This document shows, piece after piece, positions 1 through 8,178 of a stretch of DNA of 38,783 nucleotides. This DNA is from Chloroflexota bacterium (lineage in GTDB: Bacteria > Chloroflexota > UBA11872 > UBA12225 > JAJDUF01). Made by a program: the position numbers and the translations under genes. The stretch spans positions 1 to 38,783 of the forward strand of contig JAJDZR010000297.1 of assembly GCA_022824545.1 (NCBI GenBank), in the 5' to 3' direction. Each line of letters opens with the position of its first letter. The stretch's first letter is position 1. The notes under the pieces were generated by a model. That model did not search any database and was not told the DNA's origin. It saw only the letters and a program-made list of their open reading frames with translations.

Positions 1-53
1 TGTCCAACCACGCCGGAGGACGGTGCAAGCGGGTGCTGCAAGTAAGGACCCCT

Positions 54-1337
54 ATGAACGACTTACGCTTCATCCGTCAGCACCCCGACTTCGTCCGCCA
101 GGCGCTCAGGAACCGGCGCGATGATTCGCCGCTCGACGCGCTGCTGGAGGCGGATAGCGAGCGGCGCACGCTGCTCGGCGAGTCGGAGGCGCTCAAAGCA
201 CAGCGCAACGATGTCAGCCGGCAGATCGGCCGGATGCGGGACCGCAGCGCGGCGGTGCCGCTGATCGCCGAGATGCGCCAGGTAGGGCGCCGCATTGCCG
301 AGTTGGACGGCACGACAGCGGAGCTACAAGCACGCATCACCGGGATCATGCTGGAGATGCCCAACCTGCCCCACGAATCCGTGCCTATAGGTACCGACGA
401 TGACGACAACGTGATTGTCCGCACGTGGGGCACGCCGCCATCGTTCGATTTCGCACCGCGCTCACACTGGGAGCTTGGCGAATACCTCGGTATCCTCGAT
501 CTGCCACGCGCGGCCAAGCTGTCCGGCGCCATGTTTACCCTGCTGCGCGGGGCCGGCGCACGCCTGAGCCGGGCACTCATCGCCTGGATGCTGGACCTAC
601 ACGTCGAGCAGCACGGCTACACCGAGGTGGCGCCCGCGCATCTGGTGCGGCGCGATGTCATGGTCGGCACGGGGCAGCTGCCACGGTTGGAAGAGGATTC
701 CTACCGCGTCGCCACTGACGATCTGTTCCTTATTCCCACTGCCGAGGTGCCGGTCACCAACATGCACCGCGACGAAATCCTCAGCGAGACGGACTTGCCG
801 CTGCACTACACGGCTTATACCCCGTGCTACCGCCGTGAAGCCGGCGCTGCAGGCAAGGACACGCGCGGGATGCTGCGAATGCACCAGTTCGATAAGGTCG
901 AGCTGGTGAAGATCGTTGCGCCGGAGCACTCCTACGCTGAGCTGGAGTCGCTGCTCGTCAATGCGGAGGCGGTGCTCCAGGCCCTCAACCTGCCCTACCG
1001 CGTGGCCACGCTCTGTACCGGCGCTCTGGGCGCCGCCGCGGCCAAAACCTACGATCTGGAAGTGTGGTCGCCCGGCGTGGAGCAGTGGCTCGAAGTCTCG
1101 TCGTGCAGCAACTGCGAAGCGTATCAGGCCCGGCGGATGAGCACGCGCCTGCGGCGCACCGACCGGAGCAAGCGCGGTCCGCTGGAGCACGTCCACACGC
1201 TGAACGGATCGGGACTGGCCCTACCACGAACGATCATCGCCATCTTGGAGAACAACCAGCAGCGGGACGGTAACGTCTTGATCCCGGAAGTGCTGCGCTC
1301 CTACATGGGCGGCACGGAGCGCATCGCAGCACCGTGA
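54..1337 (+). CDS. serS: Seryl-tRNA synthetase
   Basis: Cytoplasmic class II aminoacyl-tRNA synthetase that charges tRNA-Ser (and tRNA-Sec) with serine. The 427-residue length matches the family. The N-terminal ~110 residues are the tRNA-binding helical arm, rich in Arg, Glu and Leu. The catalytic core shows motif 2 around [10 protein letters not shown] followed by [14 protein letters not shown], and motif 3 around [18 protein letters not shown]. The serine-pocket stretch LEVSSCSNC is present. I chose ATG at 54 because AAGGA lies 5 bases upstream and the protein then begins MNDLRFIRQ, as serine enzymes usually do. A GTG at 33 with GGAGGA at 15-20 would add seven residues. It is convergent with the NHL gene, and a double-hairpin repeat lies between them. 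Confidence 0.97.
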   Translation: MNDLRFIRQHPDFVRQALRNRRDDSPLDALLEADSERRTLLGESEALKAQRNDVSRQIGRMRDRSAAVPLIAEMRQVGRRIAELDGTTAELQARITGIMLEMPNLPHESVPIGTDDDDNVIVRTWGTPPSFDFAPRSHWELGEYLGILDLPRAAKLSGAMFTLLRGAGARLSRALIAWMLDLHVEQHGYTEVAPAHLVRRDVMVGTGQLPRLEEDSYRVATDDLFLIPTAEVPVTNMHRDEILSETDLPLHYTAYTPCYRREAGAAGKDTRGMLRMHQFDKVELVKIVAPEHSYAELESLLVNAEAVLQALNLPYRVATLCTGALGAAAAKTYDLEVWSPGVEQWLEVSSCSNCEAYQARRMSTRLRRTDRSKRGPLEHVHTLNGSGLALPRTIIAILENNQQRDGNVLIPEVLRSYMGGTERIAAP

Positions 1338-1415
1338 GAGAGTGACCTCCCTCCTCCCTAGCCGGGAAGAGGAACAACGTGGCGCTCGGCAGTCCCCGCC
1401 CCGCTTGCCACCAAG

Positions 1416-1464
1416 GTAGGGGCGCGATTGATCGCGCCCAGGGCGCCATGAATGGCACCCCTAC
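1416..1464. repeat. 49-bp double-hairpin repeat, copy 1 (family A)
   Basis: The unit begins GTAGGGG and ends CCCCTAC. It contains two adjacent palindromes. The first has 9-bp arms GGGCGCGAT and ATCGCGCCC around TG. The second is GGGCGCCAT against ATGGCACCC. A copy at 10179-10227 matches its reverse complement at about 45 of 49 positions. It sits between the convergent 3' ends of serS and the NHL gene, so it could act as a two-way transcription stop. Confidence 0.85.
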
Positions 1465-1480
1465 CAGCGTAGCCAGCCCC

Positions 1481-2338
1481 TTATCGGCGGCGGGCAAATT
1501 TTTGGAGCCGCGTGCCTTCAAGTACCTCGCCGACGTACAGGTCGCCCCGCGAGTCCGTCCACGCCCCGTGCGGCGCCCAAAACTGCCCCGGCGCGTTGCT
1601 GCGCTCCCCGCCCAGGCGTGCCAGGACGTTCCCGTCGAGATCAATGATACTCACGCGCCCCTGTAGCTCCGGCACGTACATGATCCCGTGTTCATCCACG
1701 TACAGATCGCAGGGTTGCAGGAATCCGGTCCACTCATCGAGATACTCGGCGTCCGGCGTGAAAATCTGGATGCGGTGGTTCTCGCGGTCCGCGACGTACA
1801 CGCGCTCGTCGGTGGCCCAGATGCTATGCGGCAGGTCGAACTGGCCCGGCCCGGTGCCCGGCTCGCCCCAGGAGCGGATGTGTGTGCCGTCCGCCGCAAA
1901 GCGATGGGCGCGATTCTGGCCGTAGCCATCGGAGACGTAGATGTCCCCGGACGGCGCGCGGACCGCGTCCGTCGGCTTGTTGAAGGGTTGCCCGTCCGGG
2001 CTGCCCCGATCGTAGTTGCCCAGGGCGAGTAGGACTTCGCCGTCGGCGGTGAGCTTGTAGACCATATGGTGCAGGTTGTCCGTGGCATACATCGTCCCAT
2101 CCGGCTCGACGTACAGGCCATGCGCGTATTCGAGATACTCCGGCGCGCGCTCGAACGCGGTCACCAAGCTGCCGTCGCGCTCGAAGATAATCAGCGGATG
2201 CTCCCCGCGGTGAAAGACGTAGACTCGATCCTGAGCATCCACGGCGACGCCAGCGACCTCGTGGAGGCTCCATCCGGCGGGCAGTTGGGGCCAATCCGGG
2301 ACGAACTCGTAGGTGTAGTCTCCGCTCCCAATCGTCAT
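1481..2338 (-). CDS. NHL-repeat six-bladed beta-propeller protein
   Basis: 285-residue protein made of NHL repeats. Recurrent blade motifs include GVAVDAQDRVYVFHRGEHPL, GLYVEPDGTMYATDN, GDIYVSDGYGQNRAHRFA and DERVYVADRENHRIQIF. The signature GxGxGQFDLPHSI precedes a blade, as in peptidyl-alpha-hydroxyglycine lyase-like propellers. No signal peptide is visible, so a cytoplasmic place is likely unless export is non-classical. The start is the ATG at 2338, which has AAAGGAAA upstream; a longer frame to 2377 lacks support. NHL propellers bind proteins, RNA or small ligands, or act as lyases, and nothing here fixes which. It is the last gene of a minus-strand run but is separated from the previous one by two hairpin repeats, so it may be transcribed separately. 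Confidence 0.85.
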   Translation of the reverse strand: MTIGSGDYTYEFVPDWPQLPAGWSLHEVAGVAVDAQDRVYVFHRGEHPLIIFERDGSLVTAFERAPEYLEYAHGLYVEPDGTMYATDNLHHMVYKLTADGEVLLALGNYDRGSPDGQPFNKPTDAVRAPSGDIYVSDGYGQNRAHRFAADGTHIRSWGEPGTGPGQFDLPHSIWATDERVYVADRENHRIQIFTPDAEYLDEWTGFLQPCDLYVDEHGIMYVPELQGRVSIIDLDGNVLARLGGERSNAPGQFWAPHGAWTDSRGDLYVGEVLEGTRLQKFARRR

Positions 2339-2370
2339 CGCGCGTTTCCTTTCGAGTGGATTTGATCGTG

Positions 2371-2410
2371 CCCCCACCCTCGCCCTCTCCCGTTGCGACG
2401 GGGGAGGGAA
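2371..2410. repeat. Family C hairpin repeat, copy 1
   Basis: A CCCCCACCCT lead-in is followed by a palindrome, CTCCCGTTGCGACGGGGGAG, with a TTGCGA-type loop. Related copies lie at 11840-11880, 14517-14559 and 25892-25933. It is followed directly by a family B hairpin, the same order as at 25.9 kb. Confidence 0.7.
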
Positions 2411-2412
2411 CA

Positions 2413-2443
2413 GGTCCGTCCCCCTGCATAGGGGGGCCGGTCA
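2413..2443. repeat. Family B hairpin repeat, copy 1
   Basis: A 31-base unit (GGTCCGTCCCCCTGCATAGG then GGGGCCGGTCA) with a GTCCCCC / GGGGGGCC hairpin. It is identical over 31 bases to 2474-2504. Confidence 0.85.
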
Positions 2444-2473
2444 CGACCAGCTCCGTCCAGGTATCTCCGTTGT

Positions 2474-2504
2474 GGTCCGTCCCCCTGCATAGGGGGGCCG
2501 GTCA
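2474..2504. repeat. Family B hairpin repeat, copy 2
   Basis: A perfect 31-base direct repeat of 2413-2443, 61 bases downstream of it and just beyond the stop codon of the TIM-barrel gene. The position suggests a role at the 3' end of that transcript. Confidence 0.85.
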
Positions 2505-2512
2505 GGCCCGCC

Positions 2513-3571
2513 TCAGAGCTTGCCAATCGCCTCCAGCACGGGCCAGAAGTTCAACTGCTCGACCGCATGGTTCCGATAGACGCCGACGATGGCGGCCCCG
2601 TTGGCGCGCGCACACCGTGCGGCCTCCAGCAGCAGGCCCGGCTCCTGGAAGCTGCCGGGATGATAGCAGGACAGCTCCACTACCAATGGTATCCGTCCCT
2701 TGATGATGGCGGCAGCTTGCGCGGTCTGCCGCGCGAGGGCTGCCAAGTCGTTGTTGGTCCGGAACCAGAGGTGAAACTCGTCAATAAGCTCCTGCTCTAC
2801 CCAGGCCGGCCAATCCTGTAGCACCTTCAGATATTCGTCCGGCTCCGCGGCAATGATCGTCGTCGTGAACCGGGCGGACGGAAACGTAGTGTTGACCTTG
2901 CTTCTCAACTCCCGCAAGAACCGGGTGACGTAGTCCGCCCGGAACTGAAGCCACTGCGGGTCGTCGTTGGGCAGCGCAAAGGCATCCTGCCCGTGCTGCG
3001 CGCGGAACTCCTCGACGACGCGGTCCTCGTAGCCGTAGGGCACGACGCCGTGCTCGTCCTCGTTGCCGATGACGAACTCCACTTGGATACCGTCGCCCCG
3101 CGACTCGGCCAAGGTCGTCAGGAACAGGTCCGCCTGATGGCTGCGGACCTCGGGAAACGCCAGACTCAGACAGAGCCGCTCGCCAGGCGCCAAGTCGTCA
3201 TGCTTGTCCCGGGTGTGGCTCCGGTATTTCGGGTGCTCGCGCGCAAAGTCGCTGATCTCCGGCTCGGCCACGCGCGGATGGCTCCAGATCGGCCGGTGTT
3301 GATCCATGATTGCGCGGGCTTCCGGGTCCGTCACCAGCGGGCGCATGAACGGCAACGACCATTCGTAGCTGACGCGACGGTTGCCGTAGGTCGGAAATGC
3401 CGTGTAGCCAATATACGGATGAACGGCGATTCCTTTGGCGTGCGCGACTTCCACCACGTAGGCGGACGTGGCGCCGATCAGGCGCGTCACCCCGACGCTG
3501 GCACACTTTTCGACATAAGCTACGGCTTCATCGTCCTTCACGCTACCCCAAAGGAATAGTTGGCGTCCCAT
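2513..3571 (-). CDS. Putative TIM-barrel glycoside hydrolase-like protein
   Basis: 352 residues, soluble, with no signal peptide seen. The alternation of strands and helices and the conserved-looking acidic strand ends (VEFVIGNEDE, FTTTIIAAEPDEY, LVVELSCYHPGSF, IVGVYRNHAVEQL) suggest a TIM barrel like uncharacterised glycosyl-hydrolase-like families. The N-terminus, GRQLFLWGSVKDDEAVAYV, fits a first barrel strand. I recognise the fold type but not a defined family, so the substrate is unknown. The ATG at 3571 has GGAGAAGG about 8 bases upstream. Only 27 bases separate it from the Nudix stop, so it is probably the third gene of an aminotransferase-Nudix-hydrolase operon. Confidence 0.6.
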   Translation of the reverse strand: MGRQLFLWGSVKDDEAVAYVEKCASVGVTRLIGATSAYVVEVAHAKGIAVHPYIGYTAFPTYGNRRVSYEWSLPFMRPLVTDPEARAIMDQHRPIWSHPRVAEPEISDFAREHPKYRSHTRDKHDDLAPGERLCLSLAFPEVRSHQADLFLTTLAESRGDGIQVEFVIGNEDEHGVVPYGYEDRVVEEFRAQHGQDAFALPNDDPQWLQFRADYVTRFLRELRSKVNTTFPSARFTTTIIAAEPDEYLKVLQDWPAWVEQELIDEFHLWFRTNNDLAALARQTAQAAAIIKGRIPLVVELSCYHPGSFQEPGLLLEAARCARANGAAIVGVYRNHAVEQLNFWPVLEAIGKL

Positions 3572-3598
3572 CGTGCCGTACCTTCTCCAATGCGGTCA

Positions 3599-4120
3599 TC
3601 AGTCCGACTCGCCGGCTTGCGTCGGTGCCGCGTCACTGTCTCGCAAGTAGAAAGCCAGCGCCGCCTGACTCAGCCCGGTAAACGTTTGCGGCTGCTCCGC
3701 GAGCAGGCGGCGCAGTTTCGATACGGCAAGCCAGCGATGGCCGGAGGCCAGATCGCCGCGCTCCGTGAGCACGCCGGCGGCGCGACAGCGGAAGAAGAAG
3801 CCGATGGAGTCGATTGGACCGTGGAGTGTCTGGTAGACGAACGCCGGCCGTAGACACTCGTACTGGCTGTCCCTAGCGCCGTCTTGTCGCACCGCAGACC
3901 ACACCAAGCGCCCGGTAGTGTCCAGAATCTCCGTTACGCGCAGGCCGGTTTCCTCGCGGACCTCGCGGGCCAGCCCGTCCAGGATCGGCTCGTACTCGTC
4001 GAGCGTCCCGCCGGGTAGCTCCAGGGCGCTCTCATCATCCGGCCTGTCCCGTACCTGCACGAGAACCTCGGTGCCCTGCGCGGTCTCCCGCTCGATGATG
4101 GCCCGGCTGTTGACGTACAT
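3599..4120 (-). CDS. Nudix hydrolase
   Basis: 173-residue hydrolase of nucleoside diphosphates linked to another moiety. A complete Nudix box runs from G38 to L60, fitting G-x5-E-x7-REUxEExGU exactly, with GGTLDEYE followed by REVREETGL. The metal-binding glutamates of that motif (E53, E56, E57) are present. A hydrophobic strand, AIIERETAQGTEVLVQVRDR, precedes the box as usual. The substrate cannot be told from the box. I chose ATG at 4120, which leaves a 28-base gap to the aminotransferase stop. A GTG at 4177 would overlap that gene by 29 bases and add 19 unlikely residues. The ribosome site is weak for both, which fits translational coupling to the gene before it. Confidence 0.9.
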   Translation of the reverse strand: MYVNSRAIIERETAQGTEVLVQVRDRPDDESALELPGGTLDEYEPILDGLAREVREETGLRVTEILDTTGRLVWSAVRQDGARDSQYECLRPAFVYQTLHGPIDSIGFFFRCRAAGVLTERGDLASGHRWLAVSKLRRLLAEQPQTFTGLSQAALAFYLRDSDAAPTQAGESD

Positions 4121-4148
4121 CCCTATACATCCGGCGGCGCTCCGTGCC

Positions 4149-5366
4149 CTACTCAGCGGCTCCGAAGCGCGGCACACCTTCCTGCAACGCCGTTACCAGA
4201 CCGCGCACCTCGTCCTCGTTGTTGAAGCCGGCAATCGAGACGCGCATCCCTAGCTTGCCGGGATCCATCGGTGCCGTCAGCCACTGGAACTTAACGATGG
4301 TACGGTGCTGCTCATAGATGTAGCCCACCAGGCCGCGCAAGGCGGTCGCGTCGTATCCGTCGAACGTAAGCGTCGTGATGCCGGCGGATTGCCCCGGTGC
4401 GGTCGGCGTGAGGAGGTGTACTCGCGCCAGCCCGGCGACCTGCTCGCGGAATAGCGTGGTGAGGCGCTGCGTGTGGGCCGCTATCGTGTCCAGCCCAATC
4501 GCCGCCAGGTTCTCTACGGCGTGCCCCAAGCCAATAATCAGCGCCGCGTTGTGCGTACCCCCCTCGGCCCGCCGCGCCACGCTCGGCGGCGGAGCGGCAG
4601 TGCCCGGCGGCGCCCAGGGGTCAGCATCCGAGAGGAGCGTCGGGAGGAACGTGGGCAGTTGGTGGGGCGCTACCCAGACAAACCCGACGCCCATCGGCCC
4701 CAGCAGCCACTTATGCCCCGACCCGACGAGGAAATCGCACCCCAGCGATGGTATATCCACCGGGAATTGCCCTAGCGACTGGGCGGCATCCACGACCACC
4801 GGTATCCCGCGCTCGTGCGCCAGCGCCGCTGCCGCAGCAACCGGCAGGAGCCGCCCGTCCGGCGAAGCCAGGTGACTAATGCAGAACAGCTTCGTGCGCT
4901 CCGTCAGCACGGCGGCGAGGCGTTCCAGCAGCACGCTATCGCCGCGGTCCGCCGGCACGACCTTGGTCCTGACGCCGCGCTGGTCCCGGAGTGCCCAGGC
5001 GTTCCGCACGACGCTGACGTGCTCCAGGTTGGTGATGACGAACTCATCGCCCTCGCGCCAGCGTAGGCTGTGCAGCACCCGCAGCATCGCCTGTGAGGTG
5101 CTGGGCGTGATGGCGAGTTCGTCCGGCTGGACGTGCAGCATCGTTGTCAGGGCGGCGCGTGCCCGCGCTTCCTGCTCGGCCCGCTCGGCTGCGACCGCCG
5201 GGACGCCGTGAAACTCCGCTTCCCTGGCCATCTCGTCATGGACGGTCCGGAGCACCGACTCCGGTGTGGGGCAGTGGCCGCCGGTTTGCAGATAGGCCAC
5301 GTGCCGGGTGATGGGCAGTTGGTCCCGAAGGCCGGCGAGGGTCAGCGCAGCGCCGCTGGATAACAT
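4149..5366 (-). CDS. Class V aminotransferase (cysteine desulfurase / isopenicillin-N epimerase-like)
   Basis: 405-residue PLP enzyme of fold type I. The Schiff-base lysine is K219 in GSGHKWLLGPMG. The aspartate that pairs with the pyridine nitrogen is D193 in VVVDAAQSLG, and a phosphate-cup stretch, ITPSTSQAM, lies near residue 90. The pattern TNLEHVSVVRNAW and the GGTHNAA loop near residue 290 fit the SufS/NifS-like and epimerase-like branch. I see no clear C-terminal persulfide cysteine loop, so sulfur transfer is not assured, and a racemase, lyase or transaminase role is possible. The ATG at 5366 has AAGGAG 8 bases upstream. It is first of a close trio with the Nudix and TIM-barrel genes. 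Confidence 0.9.
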   Translation of the reverse strand: MLSSGAALTLAGLRDQLPITRHVAYLQTGGHCPTPESVLRTVHDEMAREAEFHGVPAVAAERAEQEARARAALTTMLHVQPDELAITPSTSQAMLRVLHSLRWREGDEFVITNLEHVSVVRNAWALRDQRGVRTKVVPADRGDSVLLERLAAVLTERTKLFCISHLASPDGRLLPVAAAAALAHERGIPVVVDAAQSLGQFPVDIPSLGCDFLVGSGHKWLLGPMGVGFVWVAPHQLPTFLPTLLSDADPWAPPGTAAPPPSVARRAEGGTHNAALIIGLGHAVENLAAIGLDTIAAHTQRLTTLFREQVAGLARVHLLTPTAPGQSAGITTLTFDGYDATALRGLVGYIYEQHRTIVKFQWLTAPMDPGKLGMRVSIAGFNNEDEVRGLVTALQEGVPRFGAAE

Positions 5367-5387
5367 GGACGACTCCTTCGGCCACCC

Positions 5388-5393
5388 ATTGTA
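5388..5393 (-). promoter_or_regulatory. Possible -10 element of the aminotransferase operon
   Basis: On the minus strand this reads TACAAT, about 22 bases before the aminotransferase start. It would give a 5' leader of about 15 bases that just includes the AAGGAG site. No good -35 box is found at 17 bases. Confidence 0.35.
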
Positions 5394-5495
5394 CCGCGAT
5401 CACTGGGCAAGCTACCCCTCGGCGCTGCTCACTCTGTAGGGCGTCTCTTGTGGACACCCTGAATTCCGGCGTGCGCTGGCGCGCCGGGGGAGGGT

Positions 5496-5538
5496 ACTGG
5501 CCCCCCTATGGTCCCCCCCGTTGCGACGGGGGGACGGG
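5496..5538. repeat. Family B hairpin repeat, copy 3
   Basis: Inverted relative to copies 1 and 2: GGCCCCCCTATGGTCCCCCC, then a GTTGCGAC loop, then GGGGGGAC. It lies beyond the stop of the DUF3604 gene. A separate G+C palindrome, CCGGCG...CGCCGG, sits just before it near 5466-5487. Confidence 0.75.
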
Positions 5539-5564
5539 TGCATCATGCTGCACCTCTACGGTGG

Positions 5565-7883
5565 CTAATCGGGCCGCGGCGCTGCCACGTAGTCCACGAA
5601 GACCGGGCTGGTCCAGGCCATCTCCATATCGGTCTGCACAATGCGCGCCCAGTAGGGGTTGATCCCCGGCTTTGGCGCCGGATCGGTGAAGGTGAATTCG
5701 GCCGTCTCCGGGCCGCCCGGTGCCGGCGCCAACGAAACCACGATTTTGCGCCTCAACTGCCCGAGCTGCGGCCCCGGGTCCGTATCACCGCCGTCCGGGT
5801 GCTTTGGCAGCGGTGGCGTCGTCAGGTATAGCTCCTTCTGACCGGCCGCCAGCTCCCGCAGACCACAGTTGAAGGTCACGTTCTCGGCCGGCGCGTAGGA
5901 CATGCGCCCGGGGTCATCGTCCCCATGCCCGCCAAAGTAGGGGCGGCTGATGAGCGAGGTGTTCACCACCAGTCGTAGCTCGGCGTCGTCCGCCGCGTCG
6001 GCAAGGTCGATGATGACCCCACTGCGGTAGCCGCAGGCCACCGAATACCAGCGCAGCGCGGTATCCGTGCAGTCGAGAACACACGAGCGCGGGCTATCGA
6101 ACCGGAGCTGCTCGACGGACGCGATGGTGGCGCCGCTGACTTGCAGCCGGCCGTCCCAGATCACCCCGGAGTAGCTCGTCTTCCGGCTGGCGCCTTCCCA
6201 GAGCACCCGCACGCGGTTGCTGCTGGGGCTGGCACCTACGGGGTGGCTATAGATGCGCTCCAGGCCGCGAAACAGCTCGACGTGCTCCAACGGTGCCGTG
6301 CCGGCGACTGATAGGGAGATCGTCGGCCGGGTCGCGGTAGTGTGGTCCGCGCCCATCATGTGCCCGTCGGCGTCCAACTGGACCACCATCCGCGCCCCGG
6401 TCGTGGCGTAGCAGCGCCGCGCCCGCAATGCCGCGTGGACGGCTTCCAACGTCAACTCCGGCGCGTACAGCCCGGTCAGTCCTCCCTGAGCGTAGCGCCG
6501 CTCCTGCCAGCCTGGCGTGTCCGCACCGGGGCGTCCGTCGTGACTGTCGCTGCCGCCGACAAAACCCATCCGGTAGCCGTGACGCAGCGACTCCTCCAGA
6601 AACCACTCGAACGTGCCGTGATCGGAGGTAATCTCCAGGGCCGGCTCCAAGGTCGGCTCGTGATGGGTGAGGTCAGCATGGCTGCCACCGACGTGGGGCG
6701 TGATGACCACATCCTGCCCACGGTATGCCCGGTACACGTCGAGGATATGCGGCAGATCGGTGTCTACGTCAGACTGATCCTTCAGCCCTTTGTGGCTGTT
6801 CCGGCGAATTGGCTGGTTGTGGCGCCGAAAGTAGACATTGTGATGACCACCCTCGCTCGGCACGGCCGACCACTCGAACCCCGGCAACGGCACGAAACGC
6901 CCCGGCTGGTCGAAGTCGCGCTCGGCTTGCTGCTGTACCACCCAATCGTCATTCGACAGAATATGGTCGTTGCGCTGGTAGCCCACGAAGTCAATACCGG
7001 CCACGTCGCGGGCGTAGCGGAAGAAGTCCGGTATTTTCGCTGCGAGCGCGATCTGCCCGCCGTGCGGATCGCCCCAGTAGAGCGCATAGGCTTCAGCCTC
7101 TTCCGTGCAGACGATGGGATTGCTCTCGGTCCGCAGTCCCGCCGCGCTATCTACGGCCGCCAATCGGTACCGGCCCGGCGCGGACACAGTGCAGCCCGCA
7201 AACCACCGCACGCCGCCGTCCTCGGCGGTAAACGTGTACTTCTCTACCGGACACGCGCTGCCAGACGGCGCCAGTAGCTCTATGCTGCCCCGGTACGCCG
7301 CGGCTGGGTTGCCCCACTGGTCCTCGGCACGCACCAGCAGGGAGAACGGCATTCCGGCAGTGACCGTCGAAGGCGCCACGACCACCAGCTTGACCGCCGA
7401 CCCACCGACGATGGAAAGCGAGGGCGGCTCTGCCAGCGTGACGAACGTGCCGTCGCCCTCCGCATCCACGGCCACCCAGAAATACCGCTTGGCCTCCAGG
7501 AATGTCTGCGCTCGCGTACCGGGACCGCCCCCGCTGCGGTCGCCGTAGGTCAGCACCAACCGCTCGCCGGGCTTGAGTGCGCGGCCGTGGACCACCAGCA
7601 GGACCGAGGTCACCTGCTCGACCATGATGGAGACGCGCGCCGCGCGTGGCGCTTGCACGGTCATGTAGTCCGCGGCCGTGGGGTCGTGGAATTGGGGATA
7701 CGCCCAGTCCGTATCGCACTCCGTAAACACGCGGATACGGCCGCCGGAAGCGATCCCCCGCTCGCCGACGATGTACGTTAGCCGCTGGGTCGTGTAGCTG
7801 CCCGCCACCACGTCGCCGGCCGGGTCGAGGAGCACTTGCCCATATCCTTGCCGCCGTACATCCGCTGCACTCGCTTGCATCAT
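5565..7883 (-). CDS. DUF3604 family protein with PHP-like metal-dependent phosphoesterase domain
   Basis: 772 residues. The N-terminal third is beta-rich with an Ig-like segment near residues 160-275 (VKLVVVAPSTVTAGMPFSLL onward). A PHP-like metallo-hydrolase core follows, marked by YWGDPHGG, DFVGYQRNDH, GHHNVYF, ITPHVGGSHADL, SDHGTFEWF and GFVGGSDSHDGRPG. These His and Asp clusters fit a metal site as in DUF3604 proteins, whose substrate is unknown to me. A C-terminal beta domain closes the chain. No convincing signal peptide is present from the ATG at 7883, where two GGAG sites lie within 10 bases upstream. ATGs at 7949 or 8003 would add a basic, low-complexity lead. It is divergent from the luciferase-like gene at 8179. 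Confidence 0.85.
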   Translation of the reverse strand: MMQASAADVRRQGYGQVLLDPAGDVVAGSYTTQRLTYIVGERGIASGGRIRVFTECDTDWAYPQFHDPTAADYMTVQAPRAARVSIMVEQVTSVLLVVHGRALKPGERLVLTYGDRSGGGPGTRAQTFLEAKRYFWVAVDAEGDGTFVTLAEPPSLSIVGGSAVKLVVVAPSTVTAGMPFSLLVRAEDQWGNPAAAYRGSIELLAPSGSACPVEKYTFTAEDGGVRWFAGCTVSAPGRYRLAAVDSAAGLRTESNPIVCTEEAEAYALYWGDPHGGQIALAAKIPDFFRYARDVAGIDFVGYQRNDHILSNDDWVVQQQAERDFDQPGRFVPLPGFEWSAVPSEGGHHNVYFRRHNQPIRRNSHKGLKDQSDVDTDLPHILDVYRAYRGQDVVITPHVGGSHADLTHHEPTLEPALEITSDHGTFEWFLEESLRHGYRMGFVGGSDSHDGRPGADTPGWQERRYAQGGLTGLYAPELTLEAVHAALRARRCYATTGARMVVQLDADGHMMGADHTTATRPTISLSVAGTAPLEHVELFRGLERIYSHPVGASPSSNRVRVLWEGASRKTSYSGVIWDGRLQVSGATIASVEQLRFDSPRSCVLDCTDTALRWYSVACGYRSGVIIDLADAADDAELRLVVNTSLISRPYFGGHGDDDPGRMSYAPAENVTFNCGLRELAAGQKELYLTTPPLPKHPDGGDTDPGPQLGQLRRKIVVSLAPAPGGPETAEFTFTDPAPKPGINPYWARIVQTDMEMAWTSPVFVDYVAAPRPD

Positions 7884-8086
7884 CTCCGACTCCGCTTGCC
7901 CATGGCGTCTCCCGGCGGGCCTCCGCCGCCTAGACAACGGCTTCCACATGCAGTGATGATTGGCACGTCCCGATGCCCTGCGTTGTGCGCCTGAGCATAG
8001 CATGGGCCGTCTTGTTCACCGTCCGTCCCGGACTCATAGGCGTGTTCCTTGTGGGCGCCTTAGCGCCGGCCGCGACGCCGGGCGGC

Positions 8087-8110
8087 GTGGTACGCTACCC
8101 CCGGTACCAC
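8087..8110. promoter_or_regulatory. Inverted repeat in the divergent DUF3604 / oxidoreductase gap
   Basis: Perfect 7-bp arms, GTGGTAC and GTACCAC, are separated by 10 bases in the middle of the 295-base divergent gap (7884-8178). This is a plausible operator or a short hairpin. No repressor gene is adjacent. The rest of the gap shows nothing else I can name. Confidence 0.3.
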
Positions 8111-8178
8111 CGCCCCTACTCCGTGTGCTCTGTGGACTCTGTGGCAAGAAACCTGCTCCGCCAGGAGGTCATCGGCCG

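Noticed and set aside
1..53. Possible T-box leader tail before serS (GGAGGACG could pair with an upstream CGTCCTCC)
   Set aside because: Only the last ~50 bases are in the window; there is no T-run and no core UGGNACC motif to see. A search of the upstream sequence would decide.
2413..2504. Possible CRISPR array because of repeated 31-base units
   Set aside because: Only two units, each self-palindromic, with related copies dispersed across the window and no cas genes.
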